Below, one piece after another: positions 1 to 7,888 of a stretch of 64,000 nucleotides of DNA. The stretch comes from Streptomyces sp. NBC_01707 (GTDB taxonomy: Bacteria > Actinomycetota > Actinomycetes > Streptomycetales > Streptomycetaceae). Each line of letters begins with the position of its first letter. Within the stretch, counting starts at the first letter, position 1. The translations under genes were made by a program, and so were the position numbers. The DNA lies in NCBI RefSeq assembly GCF_041438805.1, contig NZ_CP109190.1, positions 3,410,001 to 3,474,000 on the forward strand, given 5' to 3'. Below the pieces are notes generated by a model. It did not search any database, had not been told where the DNA came from, and saw only the letters and a list, made by a program, of their open reading frames with translations.

Positions 1-38
1 CCTGGGTGTCCGTCGGTATGTTGGCCGTAGCCGCGCAC

Positions 39-82
39 CCGTGCTGTGTGAAAGCCGTGAAGCGGCTGAACACGCAGCACGG
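39..82. terminator. Stem-loop ahead of the gntR-type gene
   Basis: The arms CCGTGCTGTGTG (39-50) and CACGCAGCACGG (71-82) pair with one mismatch, and a second 5-bp stem (AGCCG/CGGCT) sits inside. It probably ends a transcript that enters from the left of the window; it could also be an operator for the regulator gene that follows. No T-run follows it. Confidence 0.45.
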
Positions 83-156
83 AAGCAGCGCTGATGTGTG
101 GCCGGACGCCATGGGACGCTTGGCACCATAGGGGTGGAGACGTGAGAGGAGCCCAA

Positions 157-603
157 GTGTCGGAGGCCAGTCCGCGCGGAACCTACCTGGTCATCTCGGA
201 GGCTCTGCGGAAGCGAATCGAAGAGGGCGCGTTCGTCGACGGCCTGCCCTCCGAGGCAGAACTTGCGGACGCCCATAGTGTCTCGCGGAACACGATTCGT
301 CGTGCGCTCAAGGCCCTCGAAACCGAAGGTGCACTTGAGTCTGTGCCCGGGGTCGGCTGGCGCGTCCCGCATGGCGGCGATCGGCGGCCCCTCGTGGAAC
401 GGATGATCTCCGTGATCGAAGACGACTCGCTCGCGGTGGGGGACGCCTACCCGTCGGAGGCGAGGCTCTGTGAGCGGTTCAGCGTCTCGCGTACCGCTGT
501 GCGACGTGGCCTTGCTCAGATGGAAGGAACAGGATTGCTCCTCACGGTTCACGGCAGGGGGCGTACGGTGCGTGCCCTCCCGGCTTCCGCCGGCCAGCCG
601 TAG
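157..603 (+). CDS. GntR-type regulator with two tandem winged-helix domains
   Basis: A 148-residue protein made of two consecutive GntR-type DNA-binding domains and nothing else. The first recognition-helix region is SEAELADAHSVSRNTIRRAL, the second SEARLCERFSVSRTAVRRGL, each followed by a wing-like GxGxxV segment. No effector-binding domain is present, which is unusual because GntR proteins normally carry one winged helix plus a ligand domain. I chose the GTG at 157 because AGGAG lies 5 bases upstream; an in-frame GTG at 142 is the alternative. It heads the control block of an integrative element and probably represses transfer or excision genes, as KorSA does in pSAM2. The two-domain reading is seen in the sequence; the target is inferred. 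Confidence 0.85.
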   Translation: MSEASPRGTYLVISEALRKRIEEGAFVDGLPSEAELADAHSVSRNTIRRALKALETEGALESVPGVGWRVPHGGDRRPLVERMISVIEDDSLAVGDAYPSEARLCERFSVSRTAVRRGLAQMEGTGLLLTVHGRGRTVRALPASAGQP

Positions 604-614
604 TCTTGGTCGCC

Positions 615-1181
615 ATGGGACTGAATGAGTGGGCGCACTCGCTATCCGAATCGCTGCTGTCGGACCCGCTGCCCCGGAGGTGGGCGCACTCCCTCGGGGT
701 CGCCAAGCGGGCTCGGGCCCTTGCTCCGGTTCTCGGCGAGGACGCGGAACTCCTGGAAGCTGCCGCTGTGCTCCATGACGTCGGGTATTCGCCCGCGCTG
801 GCCGTCACGGGCTTTCATCCGTTGGACGGCGCCCGGTTCCTCCGCAAGCAGGGGGCAGACGAACGGGTCGTTCGCCTTGTGGCTTATCACTCCTGCGCCG
901 TCCTCGAAGCTGAGGAACGCGGACTCCGAGAAGAGCTTGAGAGCGAGTTCGAGCTTGAGCGCCCCGAGCTCGTGGACGCCCTTGTGTTCTGCGACATGAC
1001 GACGACGCCGGACGGCGTGGAGACCACACCATCCGAGCGGCTGGACGAGATCGTGAAGCGGTACGGCCCGGACACCATCGTGGGCCGCTTCATCCAACGG
1101 GCGGCCCCGGAAATCCACGCAGCCGCAAGACGAGTCGAGGGGCGGCTCGCGCTGGTCAAGGCCGCCGATCAGCCGATGTAG
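615..1181 (+). CDS. HD-domain metal-dependent phosphohydrolase (AICE Mdp type)
   Basis: A 188-residue HD-superfamily protein. The predicted metal ligands are H25, the H54-D55 pair in AVLHDVG, H92 in AYHS and D127. Members hydrolyse phosphate esters such as nucleotides. In AICEs a metal-dependent phosphohydrolase (Mdp) is regularly grouped with a NUDIX hydrolase and a regulator, and that grouping is seen here. The ATG at 615 has no clear ribosome site, but TAGTCT at 601-606 lies 8 bases upstream and could be the -10 of a leaderless transcript. A TTG at 606 is a weaker start. The 3' end overlaps the convergent NUDIX gene by 13 bases. The substrate is unknown. Confidence 0.82.
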   Translation: MGLNEWAHSLSESLLSDPLPRRWAHSLGVAKRARALAPVLGEDAELLEAAAVLHDVGYSPALAVTGFHPLDGARFLRKQGADERVVRLVAYHSCAVLEAEERGLREELESEFELERPELVDALVFCDMTTTPDGVETTPSERLDEIVKRYGPDTIVGRFIQRAAPEIHAAARRVEGRLALVKAADQPM

Positions 1182-1642
1182 GGCTCACGCCGTGAGTCGT
1201 CCAGGCCGTGCGTGATGCGCAGCCGCATGGACGGGTGGATGTCGAGGCCATCGAGGTCCGCTGGATCTATCCAGCGGACCTCTTTCGATTCGCTGCTGGT
1301 ACGTAGCGAACCACCGACCGGACGAGCGCGGAAGCAGATCGAGAACTGCTGGCGCACCTCGCCGTCGTCGTACGCGATCACGTGGTGCGGGTCGGTGTAG
1401 AGACCCACGACGCTGTCGACCACCACAGCAATCCCGGTCTCTTCCGCCACCTCACGGGCGACGGTGTCGGCGACGCTCTCTCCAATATCGTGACCACCGC
1501 CCGGCAGTGCCCACAGATTGTTGTCGGTCCTGTGGATGAGGAGTAGTCGTCCACTGTCATCCCGGACGACTGCCGTGACCGAGGGAACGACCGAGTTTGC
1601 CTGGGGGGCCGACGGGTCGTTGTAGTGGTCGATTCGGCTCAT
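1169..1642 (-). CDS. NUDIX hydrolase (AICE Nud type)
   Basis: A 157-residue protein with a perfect NUDIX box at residues 49-71: G-x5-E-x7-RE-x2-EE-x-G, in the segment running from GGHDIGE to REVAEETGI. It should cleave a nucleoside diphosphate linked to another group; the substrate cannot be read from the sequence. Its ATG overlaps the stop of the XRE regulator upstream (ATGA), so the two are translationally coupled, with the regulator first. Nud proteins are typical of the AICE control module, and the context here fits that. Its role in element maintenance, such as clearing or sensing a nucleotide signal, is an inference. Confidence 0.88.
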   Translation of the reverse strand: MSRIDHYNDPSAPQANSVVPSVTAVVRDDSGRLLLIHRTDNNLWALPGGGHDIGESVADTVAREVAEETGIAVVVDSVVGLYTDPHHVIAYDDGEVRQQFSICFRARPVGGSLRTSSESKEVRWIDPADLDGLDIHPSMRLRITHGLDDSRREPYIG

Positions 1643-2409
1643 GTGCCCTGGCCTCCGATGTCGTCTGGCTTGGAGATGGGCCGGGCGGACTCCCAGACGC
1701 GTTCCACGCTCTCAGCGTAGGTGTCGAACAGCTCTCCTCCTGGCACGCGTTGGAGGTGCAGGACTGGGGCCATGTACGCGCCGACGCCGTACAGGTGACC
1801 GTTCGCCAGCATCTCGTCGTCCGCCCTGTAGATCGAGTTGTAGAGCGTTGTGGAATGAAGGCGGAACTCGACCCCCGGGAGCCCGAACAGTGAGCCGTAG
1901 TTGAGCAGGGCGTTCCGAATCTTGCTGGCCATGGCGGGTCCGAGTCCCTCGTCCGACCCACGTGTTGCAACGGCGGCGCAGTCCGGATCCCCGAGCATGA
2001 ACCGGATGGAGGTGCCGGCCGCCGACTTCTCTTTCACTACTTGGCGAAACGCGGCGTCTTCAGTGAGCCAGAAGCCGGAGTACACAAGCACGTCGAAGTG
2101 GTTCCTGGCCTGTGCGTACAGCTGTGGCCACAGACGGTTCGGCACGACGGAGCGATGTGGGTACAGCTGGACAAGCTCAGCGTTTCCAGCCTCAGTCACC
2201 TCGGCGGACGTGCGCTCCTCCTGCCACAGATATGACACCTCGGATTGCAGTAGCGACGCCGTGGCGTACTGGAATCTGCGATAGGGCTTGCGGTTCGGGT
2301 CGCTGATCCAGCGCTCAACAGTCTTGGCTGACACGCCTAACCTTGCGGCCACTTGATCAAGTGTCAGGCCGCTTTCAACGATCGCTCCGCGAAGCCTCTC
2401 GTTTGCCAT
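1639..2409 (-). CDS. XRE-family regulator with C-terminal DUF5919-like domain
   Basis: 256 residues. An N-terminal helix-turn-helix (about residues 10-45, with VAARLGVSAKTVERWIS as the recognition part) is followed by a larger domain containing VLVYSGFWLTEDAAF and IRFMLGDPDCAA, resembling the DUF5919/PLD-like domain of many actinomycete XRE regulators. It is divergent from the transfer module and shares an operon with the NUDIX gene, the place where AICEs carry their activator (Pra); I infer that role and cannot show it. GGGGGAGAG precedes the ATG by about 6 bases. Codon 24 (2340-2338) is the rare leucine codon TTA, so translation should depend on the bldA tRNA. Two 10-bp direct repeats lie in its promoter region. 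Confidence 0.8.
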   Translation of the reverse strand: MANERLRGAIVESGLTLDQVAARLGVSAKTVERWISDPNRKPYRRFQYATASLLQSEVSYLWQEERTSAEVTEAGNAELVQLYPHRSVVPNRLWPQLYAQARNHFDVLVYSGFWLTEDAAFRQVVKEKSAAGTSIRFMLGDPDCAAVATRGSDEGLGPAMASKIRNALLNYGSLFGLPGVEFRLHSTTLYNSIYRADDEMLANGHLYGVGAYMAPVLHLQRVPGGELFDTYAESVERVWESARPISKPDDIGGQGT

Positions 2410-2426
2410 GCCGCACTCTCCCCCGC

Positions 2427-2446
2427 TGGGACGACTTGGGACGACT
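2427..2446. promoter_or_regulatory. Perfect 10-bp direct repeat before the XRE gene
   Basis: TGGGACGACT occurs twice in immediate succession (2427-2436 and 2437-2446), 18-37 bases upstream of the XRE start codon on the minus strand. TACGGT at 2454-2449 could be the -10. The repeat would lie in the 5' leader or core promoter, a common place for an autoregulatory site. No binding protein can be named. Confidence 0.4.
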
Positions 2447-2591
2447 TCACCGTAGCGAAGACGTCTGCCAGTCGTACATGTGCGGGGTCGATCGTCTTTG
2501 GCTTCGGCGCCAGTCTGGAAGCACATCGAGCGAGAGAGACGACTGAACCGCTCAGCCAGCGGGCTTGACGGCGCGAACTCCGCTCCGCATG

Positions 2592-2620
2592 ATGAGGTAC
2601 AGGTATTACATGTTCCTCAT
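2592..2620. promoter_or_regulatory. 29-bp imperfect palindrome, candidate operator
   Basis: The sequence starts ATGAGGTACAGGTA and ends TACATGTTCCTCAT, and 24 of 29 positions match its own reverse complement. It lies in the 678-base gap (2410-3087) between the divergent XRE gene and the transfer operon, and it is A+T-rich compared with its surroundings. This is the expected form and position of an operator for a dimeric regulator, or for the tandem-domain GntR-type protein. Apart from this palindrome and two hairpins, I see no gene in 2410-3087; the short frames there lack coding bias. Confidence 0.6.
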
Positions 2621-2913
2621 GGATGCCGCTCGGCATCGATGGGCGAACGCGCACTTCTGTCACACCGCTCAACAACTGCACAGCGTGATCCACCGCAGTA
2701 CGACGGCCGTGACCGTTCCGGTCGAGGCGAGTGGAGACCAGCCGATCGAGACCGGGCCCGGTGTCACAACCGGGCCTCACCCCTCCGTGTGGGGGACACG
2801 CCATCGGCTCTAAAGAACCGCTACGGCACACCTTGAAGCTGCGACGACTTCCGGGATTTTCGGATCTCCCCGGAACGAACAGCGCCGTGCGAATTGGAGA
2901 ACCGAACCTCTGA

Positions 2914-2932
2914 CCGCTTCCTCGCGAAGCGG
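2914..2932. repeat. Small perfect hairpin in the control gap
   Basis: CCGCTTC and GAAGCGG pair perfectly around a 5-base loop. It lies between the operator-like palindrome and the first transfer gene. It may be part of an untranslated leader; its function is unknown. Confidence 0.35.
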
Positions 2933-3018
2933 CCGGTTGCCTCCTCCGTCCGTCTCGTACGGGCGGGGTCGAGGGGAGCCGGAGATCGCCTTCCGCTTCA
3001 TCTCGTCTGAACGGCGCG

Positions 3019-3046
3019 CGGCCCCGGTGGTTGGACACCGGGGCCG
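3019..3046. terminator. GC-rich hairpin in the leader of the transfer operon
   Basis: CGGCCCCGGTG and CACCGGGGCCG form a perfect 11-bp stem with a 6-base loop, ending 41 bases before the ATG at 3088. Transcription of the transfer operon from the gap must pass through it, so it is either a terminator for upstream reading or an attenuator. Confidence 0.5.
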
Positions 3047-3087
3047 CTGTTCTGGGCCGTTCCACCGCGTAGGGAGAACCACGACCC

Positions 3088-3381
3088 ATGAAGAACATTG
3101 TGGCCGGACACGTCGCGGCCAACACCATCGAGTTCATCGAACTGGCCCTTGGCACCCCCATTGAGCTGTGGCTTGGGGTGGAGGGCGAGAGCCAGAGCGA
3201 GCGTGCGGCCCGTCTGGACGCGGCCCGCGACATCCTCGCGGATAACCCCGACTTCCCCGACCGTGTGAGCCAGATCACCGCCGAGGCGATCGAGACGTTC
3301 GCGCCGGAGCTGTTCAACGTCATCCCGCTACCGCGGCCGTTCGGTCGTCGTCGGCCGTCCCGGAAGGCGGCAGCGGCATGA
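3088..3381 (+). CDS. Small protein of unknown function, first gene of the transfer module
   Basis: 97 residues, not recognised. The N-terminal half is mixed, the middle is acidic (SERAARLDAARDILADNPDF) and the last 15 residues are basic and proline-rich. No membrane segment or cysteine motif is visible. AGGGAG lies 11 bases before the ATG. Its stop overlaps the start of the SpdB-like gene by 4 bases (ATGA), so it is the translationally coupled first gene of the operon. Small uncharacterised proteins in this place are usual in AICEs. Confidence 0.7.
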   Translation: MKNIVAGHVAANTIEFIELALGTPIELWLGVEGESQSERAARLDAARDILADNPDFPDRVSQITAEAIETFAPELFNVIPLPRPFGRRRPSRKAAAA

Positions 3382-4382
3382 CGACCACTTCGCAGACGCC
3401 GGATCGGCCGGCCGTTCCGCCCTTGACCCGCCCGGAAATGGGACTGGCCGGGGTCGGTGCGCTCGCCGCGGCGGGGGTCGGCGCCCTGGGCTTGATCTCC
3501 TCGTTCGATGCCGTGTCCGCTGCCGCGCTGCGGTGGGGGTTCGGTGCGCCGTGGATGCTGCCGGTCGGTATCGATCTGGCGATCCCGGTGTTCACCGTGG
3601 CGAACCTGATGCTGATCCGGATGGACATGGGGCTTGCCTGGGTCAGGTTCGTGCCTTGGGTCCTCACCCTGGTGACCTGTGGTCTGAACGTCTCGGCTGG
3701 CCACGGCACATGGGCGAAGGTCGCCCACGGCACGATGCCGCTCCTGTGGGTCGTGTTCTCCGAGATCGCCGCCCACATCTACGCGGTACGGATCGGTGCG
3801 GTGACCGGCCGCCGCATGGACAAGATCCGTGCCTCACGCTGGCTGCTCGCCCCGCTGTCGACGTTCGCCCTGTGGCGCCGGATGACGCTGTGGGAGGTCA
3901 CCTCCTACGGTGACGCGCTGGCCCGCGAGCGGGAACGCCTGCTGGCCCGTGCCGAGCTGCGCGAGCGGCACGGCCGCCTGTGGCGGTCCAAGACGCCCCG
4001 CCCGGAACGGGTGCTGCTCAAGCTCGGGGAGCTCAACCCCGCGAGCGAGGCAGTACCGCCCGCCCCGGACCCGAAGCCCGAGGGCAAGCCCCCGGTCGAG
4101 TCCAAGCCATCTGCGAAGCGCCCGACTCGCCGCACGGCGGGCAAGGCGAACACCAAGCGGACCCCGGACGAGATCCTGTCCGAAGCTCGGGCGACCACGA
4201 CCGGTTGGACGGACGCGGAGCTGACCGCGGACCGGATCCGGGCCGCGGTGCACGTCTCCCAGGCCACCGCCCGCATCCTGCGCGACACCCTCAAAAGCGA
4301 GCGGGCCGCCGGTCAGCCGCTGCACGCCGTCGACACCGAGCAGGACAACGACGGTGACGCCCCCGGGGCGGTGGCGGCATGA
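3378..4382 (+). CDS. SpdB-like DUF2637 membrane protein
   Basis: 334 residues. The first 150 hold about four hydrophobic helices (for example GLAGVGALAAAGVGALGLIS, PVFTVANLMLI and MPLLWVVFSEIAAHIYAV), the usual layout of DUF2637 spread proteins that help spread conjugating DNA from hypha to hypha. The cytoplasmic tail has a proline/lysine-rich linker and ends in a helix-turn-helix-like segment (ADRIRAAVHVSQATARILRD), suggesting DNA contact. It overlaps its neighbours by 4 bases on both sides. Family assignment is by pattern; the DNA-binding tail is an inference. Confidence 0.82.
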   Translation: MTTTSQTPDRPAVPPLTRPEMGLAGVGALAAAGVGALGLISSFDAVSAAALRWGFGAPWMLPVGIDLAIPVFTVANLMLIRMDMGLAWVRFVPWVLTLVTCGLNVSAGHGTWAKVAHGTMPLLWVVFSEIAAHIYAVRIGAVTGRRMDKIRASRWLLAPLSTFALWRRMTLWEVTSYGDALARERERLLARAELRERHGRLWRSKTPRPERVLLKLGELNPASEAVPPAPDPKPEGKPPVESKPSAKRPTRRTAGKANTKRTPDEILSEARATTTGWTDAELTADRIRAAVHVSQATARILRDTLKSERAAGQPLHAVDTEQDNDGDAPGAVAA

Positions 4383-5029
4383 GCACGCTCTTAACCGCCC
4401 TGGCCGCGGCCGGACCGCTCGCGGCCGGGTGGTCCGTCCACACGGCATGGATGCGCCGACGGTTACAGACCGCCCGCCGTGACCCGCTCACCGGGCTCCG
4501 TACCCGCGACGGGTTCACTCGCCGGGCCACGGTCCTGTTGAAGGATCCGCGGGCGGTGGTGGTCCTCGCGGACGTTGACCACTTCAAGCAGATCAACGAC
4601 CGCCACGGCCACGCCGCAGGCGATGCGCTACTGAAGGCGACCGCGGACCGGCTGGCCCACTACGTCGGCCGGCACGGGGTCGCTGGACGGCTCGGGGGCG
4701 ATGAGTTCGCCGCGGTCGTCCTCGACGACCACGGCACCGCCGCCGACCTCCTCGCGGTCCTGCACGGCGTCCTCGCCCGCCCCGCGGACGGTCTCGATCC
4801 TGCGGTGCACACCACGGTGTCGCTGGGCTGGGTCCGTGCCGCCGACCACCCGGACGATGACCTGTCGGGTTTGCTGCGCCGGGCGGATGAGGCGATGTAC
4901 GCCGCGAAGCAGGGCCGGGCGGGGGTCCGCCGGGCAGGGCTAGGCAGGCTGTTCGCCACCGTCACCGGTCGCCGCTCCGGCCGCCGCGGCTCTCGCACGG
5001 CCGCACCTGAGATGGGAGCGGTCGCCTGA
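4379..5029 (+). CDS. GGDEF diguanylate cyclase carried on the mobile element
   Basis: 216 residues: a short N-terminal hydrophobic stretch (about 5-25), a DPLTGLRTRDGF motif, the metal-binding LADVDHFKQIND (D65) and an intact GGDEF at 106-110, so it should make c-di-GMP from two GTP. The product-inhibition site RxxD expected just before GGDEF is absent (RHGV), so feedback control looks lost. No sensor domain is present. Codons 5 (4391-4393) and 29 (4463-4465) are both TTA, so the protein should appear only when bldA leucyl-tRNA is abundant. It is coupled to the SpdB-like gene (ATGA) and overlaps the next gene (TGATG). In Streptomyces c-di-GMP controls BldD and the WhiG anti-sigma RsiG. Confidence 0.92.
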   Translation: MSTLLTALAAAGPLAAGWSVHTAWMRRRLQTARRDPLTGLRTRDGFTRRATVLLKDPRAVVVLADVDHFKQINDRHGHAAGDALLKATADRLAHYVGRHGVAGRLGGDEFAAVVLDDHGTAADLLAVLHGVLARPADGLDPAVHTTVSLGWVRAADHPDDDLSGLLRRADEAMYAAKQGRAGVRRAGLGRLFATVTGRRSGRRGSRTAAPEMGAVA

Positions 5030-5415
5030 TGTCCCCGACGTTCGGCAAGTGCTACGACCCGACCGGCGCGATGCACGGGATACCGACGTTTCCATGGAAG
5101 TTCGCCCCTGACGGCTATGCCACCCGCCGCCAACTCCGTGACCGCGGGCTGCGCCCCGGTGGACAAGCAGTCGCCGCACAGATCATGCGCCGCTCCCGCC
5201 GCCGTAAGGCAGGCGTGGCGGTCGCGTTCCTGTACCGCATCGAGCTGGCCAAGCCGGTCCGCCCGATGACGCCGGCCAAGCGGGCCGCGCTCGCCAAAGC
5301 CATGACCGCACGGCGCACCTGCCCCGCCTGCCGGGTGGATGTCGGGTACTGCATCCCGACCTCGCTCGGCATGTGCCCCGGCTGCGCCTACCCCGAAGAA
5401 CAGCGCGCCGCTTGA
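5029..5415 (+). CDS. RRQRL-motif zinc-binding protein
   Basis: 128 residues. It contains RRQLRDRGLRPGG near residue 33, close to the RRQRL motif that names a small actinomycete family, and a C-terminal zinc ribbon with cysteine pairs in TCPACRVDVGYC and MCPGCAYPEE. The middle is very basic. The family sits beside traB-type genes in AICEs, as here, and its role is not known. The ATG overlaps the GGDEF stop (TGATG). It probably contacts nucleic acid or the TraB protein; that is inference. Confidence 0.75.
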   Translation: MSPTFGKCYDPTGAMHGIPTFPWKFAPDGYATRRQLRDRGLRPGGQAVAAQIMRRSRRRKAGVAVAFLYRIELAKPVRPMTPAKRAALAKAMTARRTCPACRVDVGYCIPTSLGMCPGCAYPEEQRAA

Positions 5416-5510
5416 ACTGCACAGCAACCGCCAAGCGAGGTCCGGACGGTAGGCCGTCCAAAGCGCCGTCCGGACCCCTTCCAACCCCTGTAGTCCGGGA
5501 AGGACTGTCA

Positions 5511-7748
5511 GTGAATCACGACGACGAAAGCGAACTCTTCAACCGACTCGAAGCCGACATGAAAGCCGCCGCACCCGACTCGGGCGGGGACGTAGTCGAC
5601 CTCGACAAAGCACGGTCGGCCCGTTCCGAGTCGGCCGACCCCACCGCCGACCGGTCGGCCGACTCGTTCTCCACACGGTCGGGCGCCGAGTCGGGCGACC
5701 CGACCGAGCTCCTGATGGTCGATGGTCCGGCCGAAGTCGGCCCCGGGTTCCTGGGCCGAATCATGGGCGCGAAGCGTCGGGCGATTGTCCCGGCATGGCT
5801 GCGGTCGGCTGCCGAGTTCAAGACCGCCGCCCGCTGGGCCGCAGGCCACTACGGGCACCTGGCCGGGTACCACGCGCTGCGTTCCCCGTACTACGCGGCC
5901 CGGCTCGTGTTCCAGTCGCCGCGCGGTGCGGCAAAGTTCGTGGGCGGGACGATGCGGTGGGTCGCCGACCGCGAGGGCGAGCCGGTCCGACTCGCCTCGG
6001 TCCGTCGCGAGGACGCGGCCGAGTATCTGAAGCTCTCCCGGCAGCGGGACGGCCGCGTCCGGCTGCGGACCCTGATCACAGTGCTGGCCATGTTCGTTGG
6101 GCTCGGTGCCGCGCTCGCCATCTACGTCCTCGCCCCCGGCTGGCTCCAAGCCCTCTCGGTCGGGGCGGTGCTAATGGCGCTCGGGTCGGCCGGCACGCAG
6201 GCCGACGCACCGGTCATCACCCGAGCCGTGGAGATGACCAAGGCACCCAAGCTCACCTCTGACATTGTGCTCCGGGCACTTGGTGCGCTCGGCATCACGG
6301 CGATCAACCAGGTGCAGAGCAAGGGACGGGACGGGTTCACGTTCACCGCGCCGATCACCCGCGACGGTCCCGGATGGCGCGCGGAGGGAGACCTCCCGTA
6401 CGGCGTGACCGTCACCGACGTGATCGAACGTAGGGACAAGCTCGCCTCCGGCCTACGCCGCCCACTCGGCTGCGTGTGGCCCGAAGCCGTCCCGGACGAG
6501 CACACCGGGCGCCTGGTCCTCTGGGTCGGGGACCAGGACATGTCGACCGCCACCAAGCCCGCATGGCCCCTGATCAAGGGCGGTTCCGTCGACCTGTTCA
6601 AGCCGGTCTCCTTCGGCACTGACCAGCGCGGACGCTGGGTCGACATCACCCTGATGTACATCGCAGGCGTCATCGGAGCCATCCCCCGCATGGGCAAGAC
6701 GTTCCTGCTCCGCCTGCTCCTGCTCATCGCCGCCCTCGACACCCGCGCCGAGGTCCACACCTACGACCTCAAGGGAACCGGCGACCTCGACCCCGTCGGC
6801 GAGCGCGTCTCGCACCGCCACCGGGCCGGAGACGACGACGAGGACATCGAATACGCGCTCGCTGACCTGCGAGAACTGCGCACCGAACTCCGCCGCAGGG
6901 CGAAGATGATCCGGTCCCTGCCGCGGGACATCTGCCCCGAGTCGAAGGTGACGTCCGAGCTGGCGAACAAGCCGAAACTCGGACTGCACCCGATCGTCAT
7001 CGGGGTCGACGAGTGCCAGGTGTGGTTCGAGCACCCCAAGCACGGCGGGGAGTTCGAGGAAATCTGCACCGACCTGGTCAAGCGCGGCCCCGCCACTGGG
7101 ATCGTGCTGCTCCTGGCCACACAGCGCCCGGACGCGAAGGCACTGCCCACCGGGATCAGCGCGAACGCGTCGGCCCGGTGGTGCCTGAAGGTCATGGGGC
7201 AGCTGGAGAACGACATGGTCCTCGGCACGTCCAGCTACAAGCGGGGCATCCGGGCCACGATGTTCAGCTGGAAGGACAAGGGCATCCACTACTTCGTCGG
7301 TGAAGGCGCCGACGCCCGGATCGTCTCGTCCGTCTACGTCGACGCACCCACCGCCGAGGTGATCGGGCTGCGGGCCCGCCGCCTGCGCGAAGCCGCCGGA
7401 ACCCTATCCGGGCACGCGCTCGGGGAAACGTTCGAGGCCAGTCAGGGCGCCGCGGACTCGCTGCTGCCGGACATCCTCGCGGTCATCCCCGCGGACGAGT
7501 CGAAGGTGTGGAACGAGACCGTGGTCGAACGCCTCGCGGACCTGCGGCCCGAGCGGTACGGCGACTGGGTCCGCATGTCCGGTGAGGAGCAGACCGCGCA
7601 CCTGACCGCAGCACTCAAGCCGTACGGCATCGCGGCCGGGCAGGTGGGCCGCCGCATCGACGGCAAGTTCGTCAACAAGCGCGGTATCAAGCGCGACGAC
7701 ATCGCCACCGCAGTTGCGGAGCGTAACGGAAATCGGGACGCGAGCTGA
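5511..7748 (+). CDS. FtsK/SpoIIIE-type conjugal DNA translocase (TraB/TraSA-like)
   Basis: 745 residues. Two membrane helices lie around residues 185-230. The RecA-like motor has Walker A (GAIPRMGKT, about 389-397) and Walker B (IVIGVDEC, about 494-501), followed by ATQRPDAKALPTG. This is the layout of the hexameric pump that moves double-stranded DNA between mycelia in Streptomyces conjugation without nicking. The C-terminal 70 residues (about 670 onward, including YGIAAGQVGRRIDGK) would hold the winged helix that reads the transfer site. I chose the GTG at 5511 because GGAAGGA precedes it by 6 bases; the longer open frame from 5373 overlaps the zinc protein. A repeat cluster that may be its target starts 6 bases after the stop. 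Confidence 0.93.
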   Translation: MNHDDESELFNRLEADMKAAAPDSGGDVVDLDKARSARSESADPTADRSADSFSTRSGAESGDPTELLMVDGPAEVGPGFLGRIMGAKRRAIVPAWLRSAAEFKTAARWAAGHYGHLAGYHALRSPYYAARLVFQSPRGAAKFVGGTMRWVADREGEPVRLASVRREDAAEYLKLSRQRDGRVRLRTLITVLAMFVGLGAALAIYVLAPGWLQALSVGAVLMALGSAGTQADAPVITRAVEMTKAPKLTSDIVLRALGALGITAINQVQSKGRDGFTFTAPITRDGPGWRAEGDLPYGVTVTDVIERRDKLASGLRRPLGCVWPEAVPDEHTGRLVLWVGDQDMSTATKPAWPLIKGGSVDLFKPVSFGTDQRGRWVDITLMYIAGVIGAIPRMGKTFLLRLLLLIAALDTRAEVHTYDLKGTGDLDPVGERVSHRHRAGDDDEDIEYALADLRELRTELRRRAKMIRSLPRDICPESKVTSELANKPKLGLHPIVIGVDECQVWFEHPKHGGEFEEICTDLVKRGPATGIVLLLATQRPDAKALPTGISANASARWCLKVMGQLENDMVLGTSSYKRGIRATMFSWKDKGIHYFVGEGADARIVSSVYVDAPTAEVIGLRARRLREAAGTLSGHALGETFEASQGAADSLLPDILAVIPADESKVWNETVVERLADLRPERYGDWVRMSGEEQTAHLTAALKPYGIAAGQVGRRIDGKFVNKRGIKRDDIATAVAERNGNRDAS

Positions 7749-7753
7749 CCCGC

Positions 7754-7853
7754 AGGGGCTGCTATCGATAGCGCCACACCCTGCTATCGATAGCAGCCCC
7801 GATAGCGGCCCATCTGGCATCTGATCAGGCCACTAGCGCATAGCGGCCCACCT
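7754..7853. repeat. Nested inverted and direct repeats behind traB, candidate clt transfer site
   Basis: GGGGCTGCTATCGATAGC (7754-7771) and its exact reverse complement (7782-7799) flank a 10-base spacer. Each arm contains the self-complementary 12-mer GCTATCGATAGC. Two further direct repeats follow, ATAGCGGCCCATCTG (7801-7815) and ATAGCGGCCCACCTG (7839-7853). Streptomyces conjugation needs only TraB and a short cis site (clt) of repeated motifs that often lies at the 3' end of traB, exactly this position. The large inverted repeat could also act as a terminator. Confidence 0.6.
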
Positions 7854-7888
7854 GCACAAACCCCTGAAACAGGCCCGGAGGCCCCGCC

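Noticed and set aside
2565..2813. 82-codon + strand frame in the AICE control gap
   Set aside because: No ribosome site, weak codon bias, and it covers the palindromic operator-like site.
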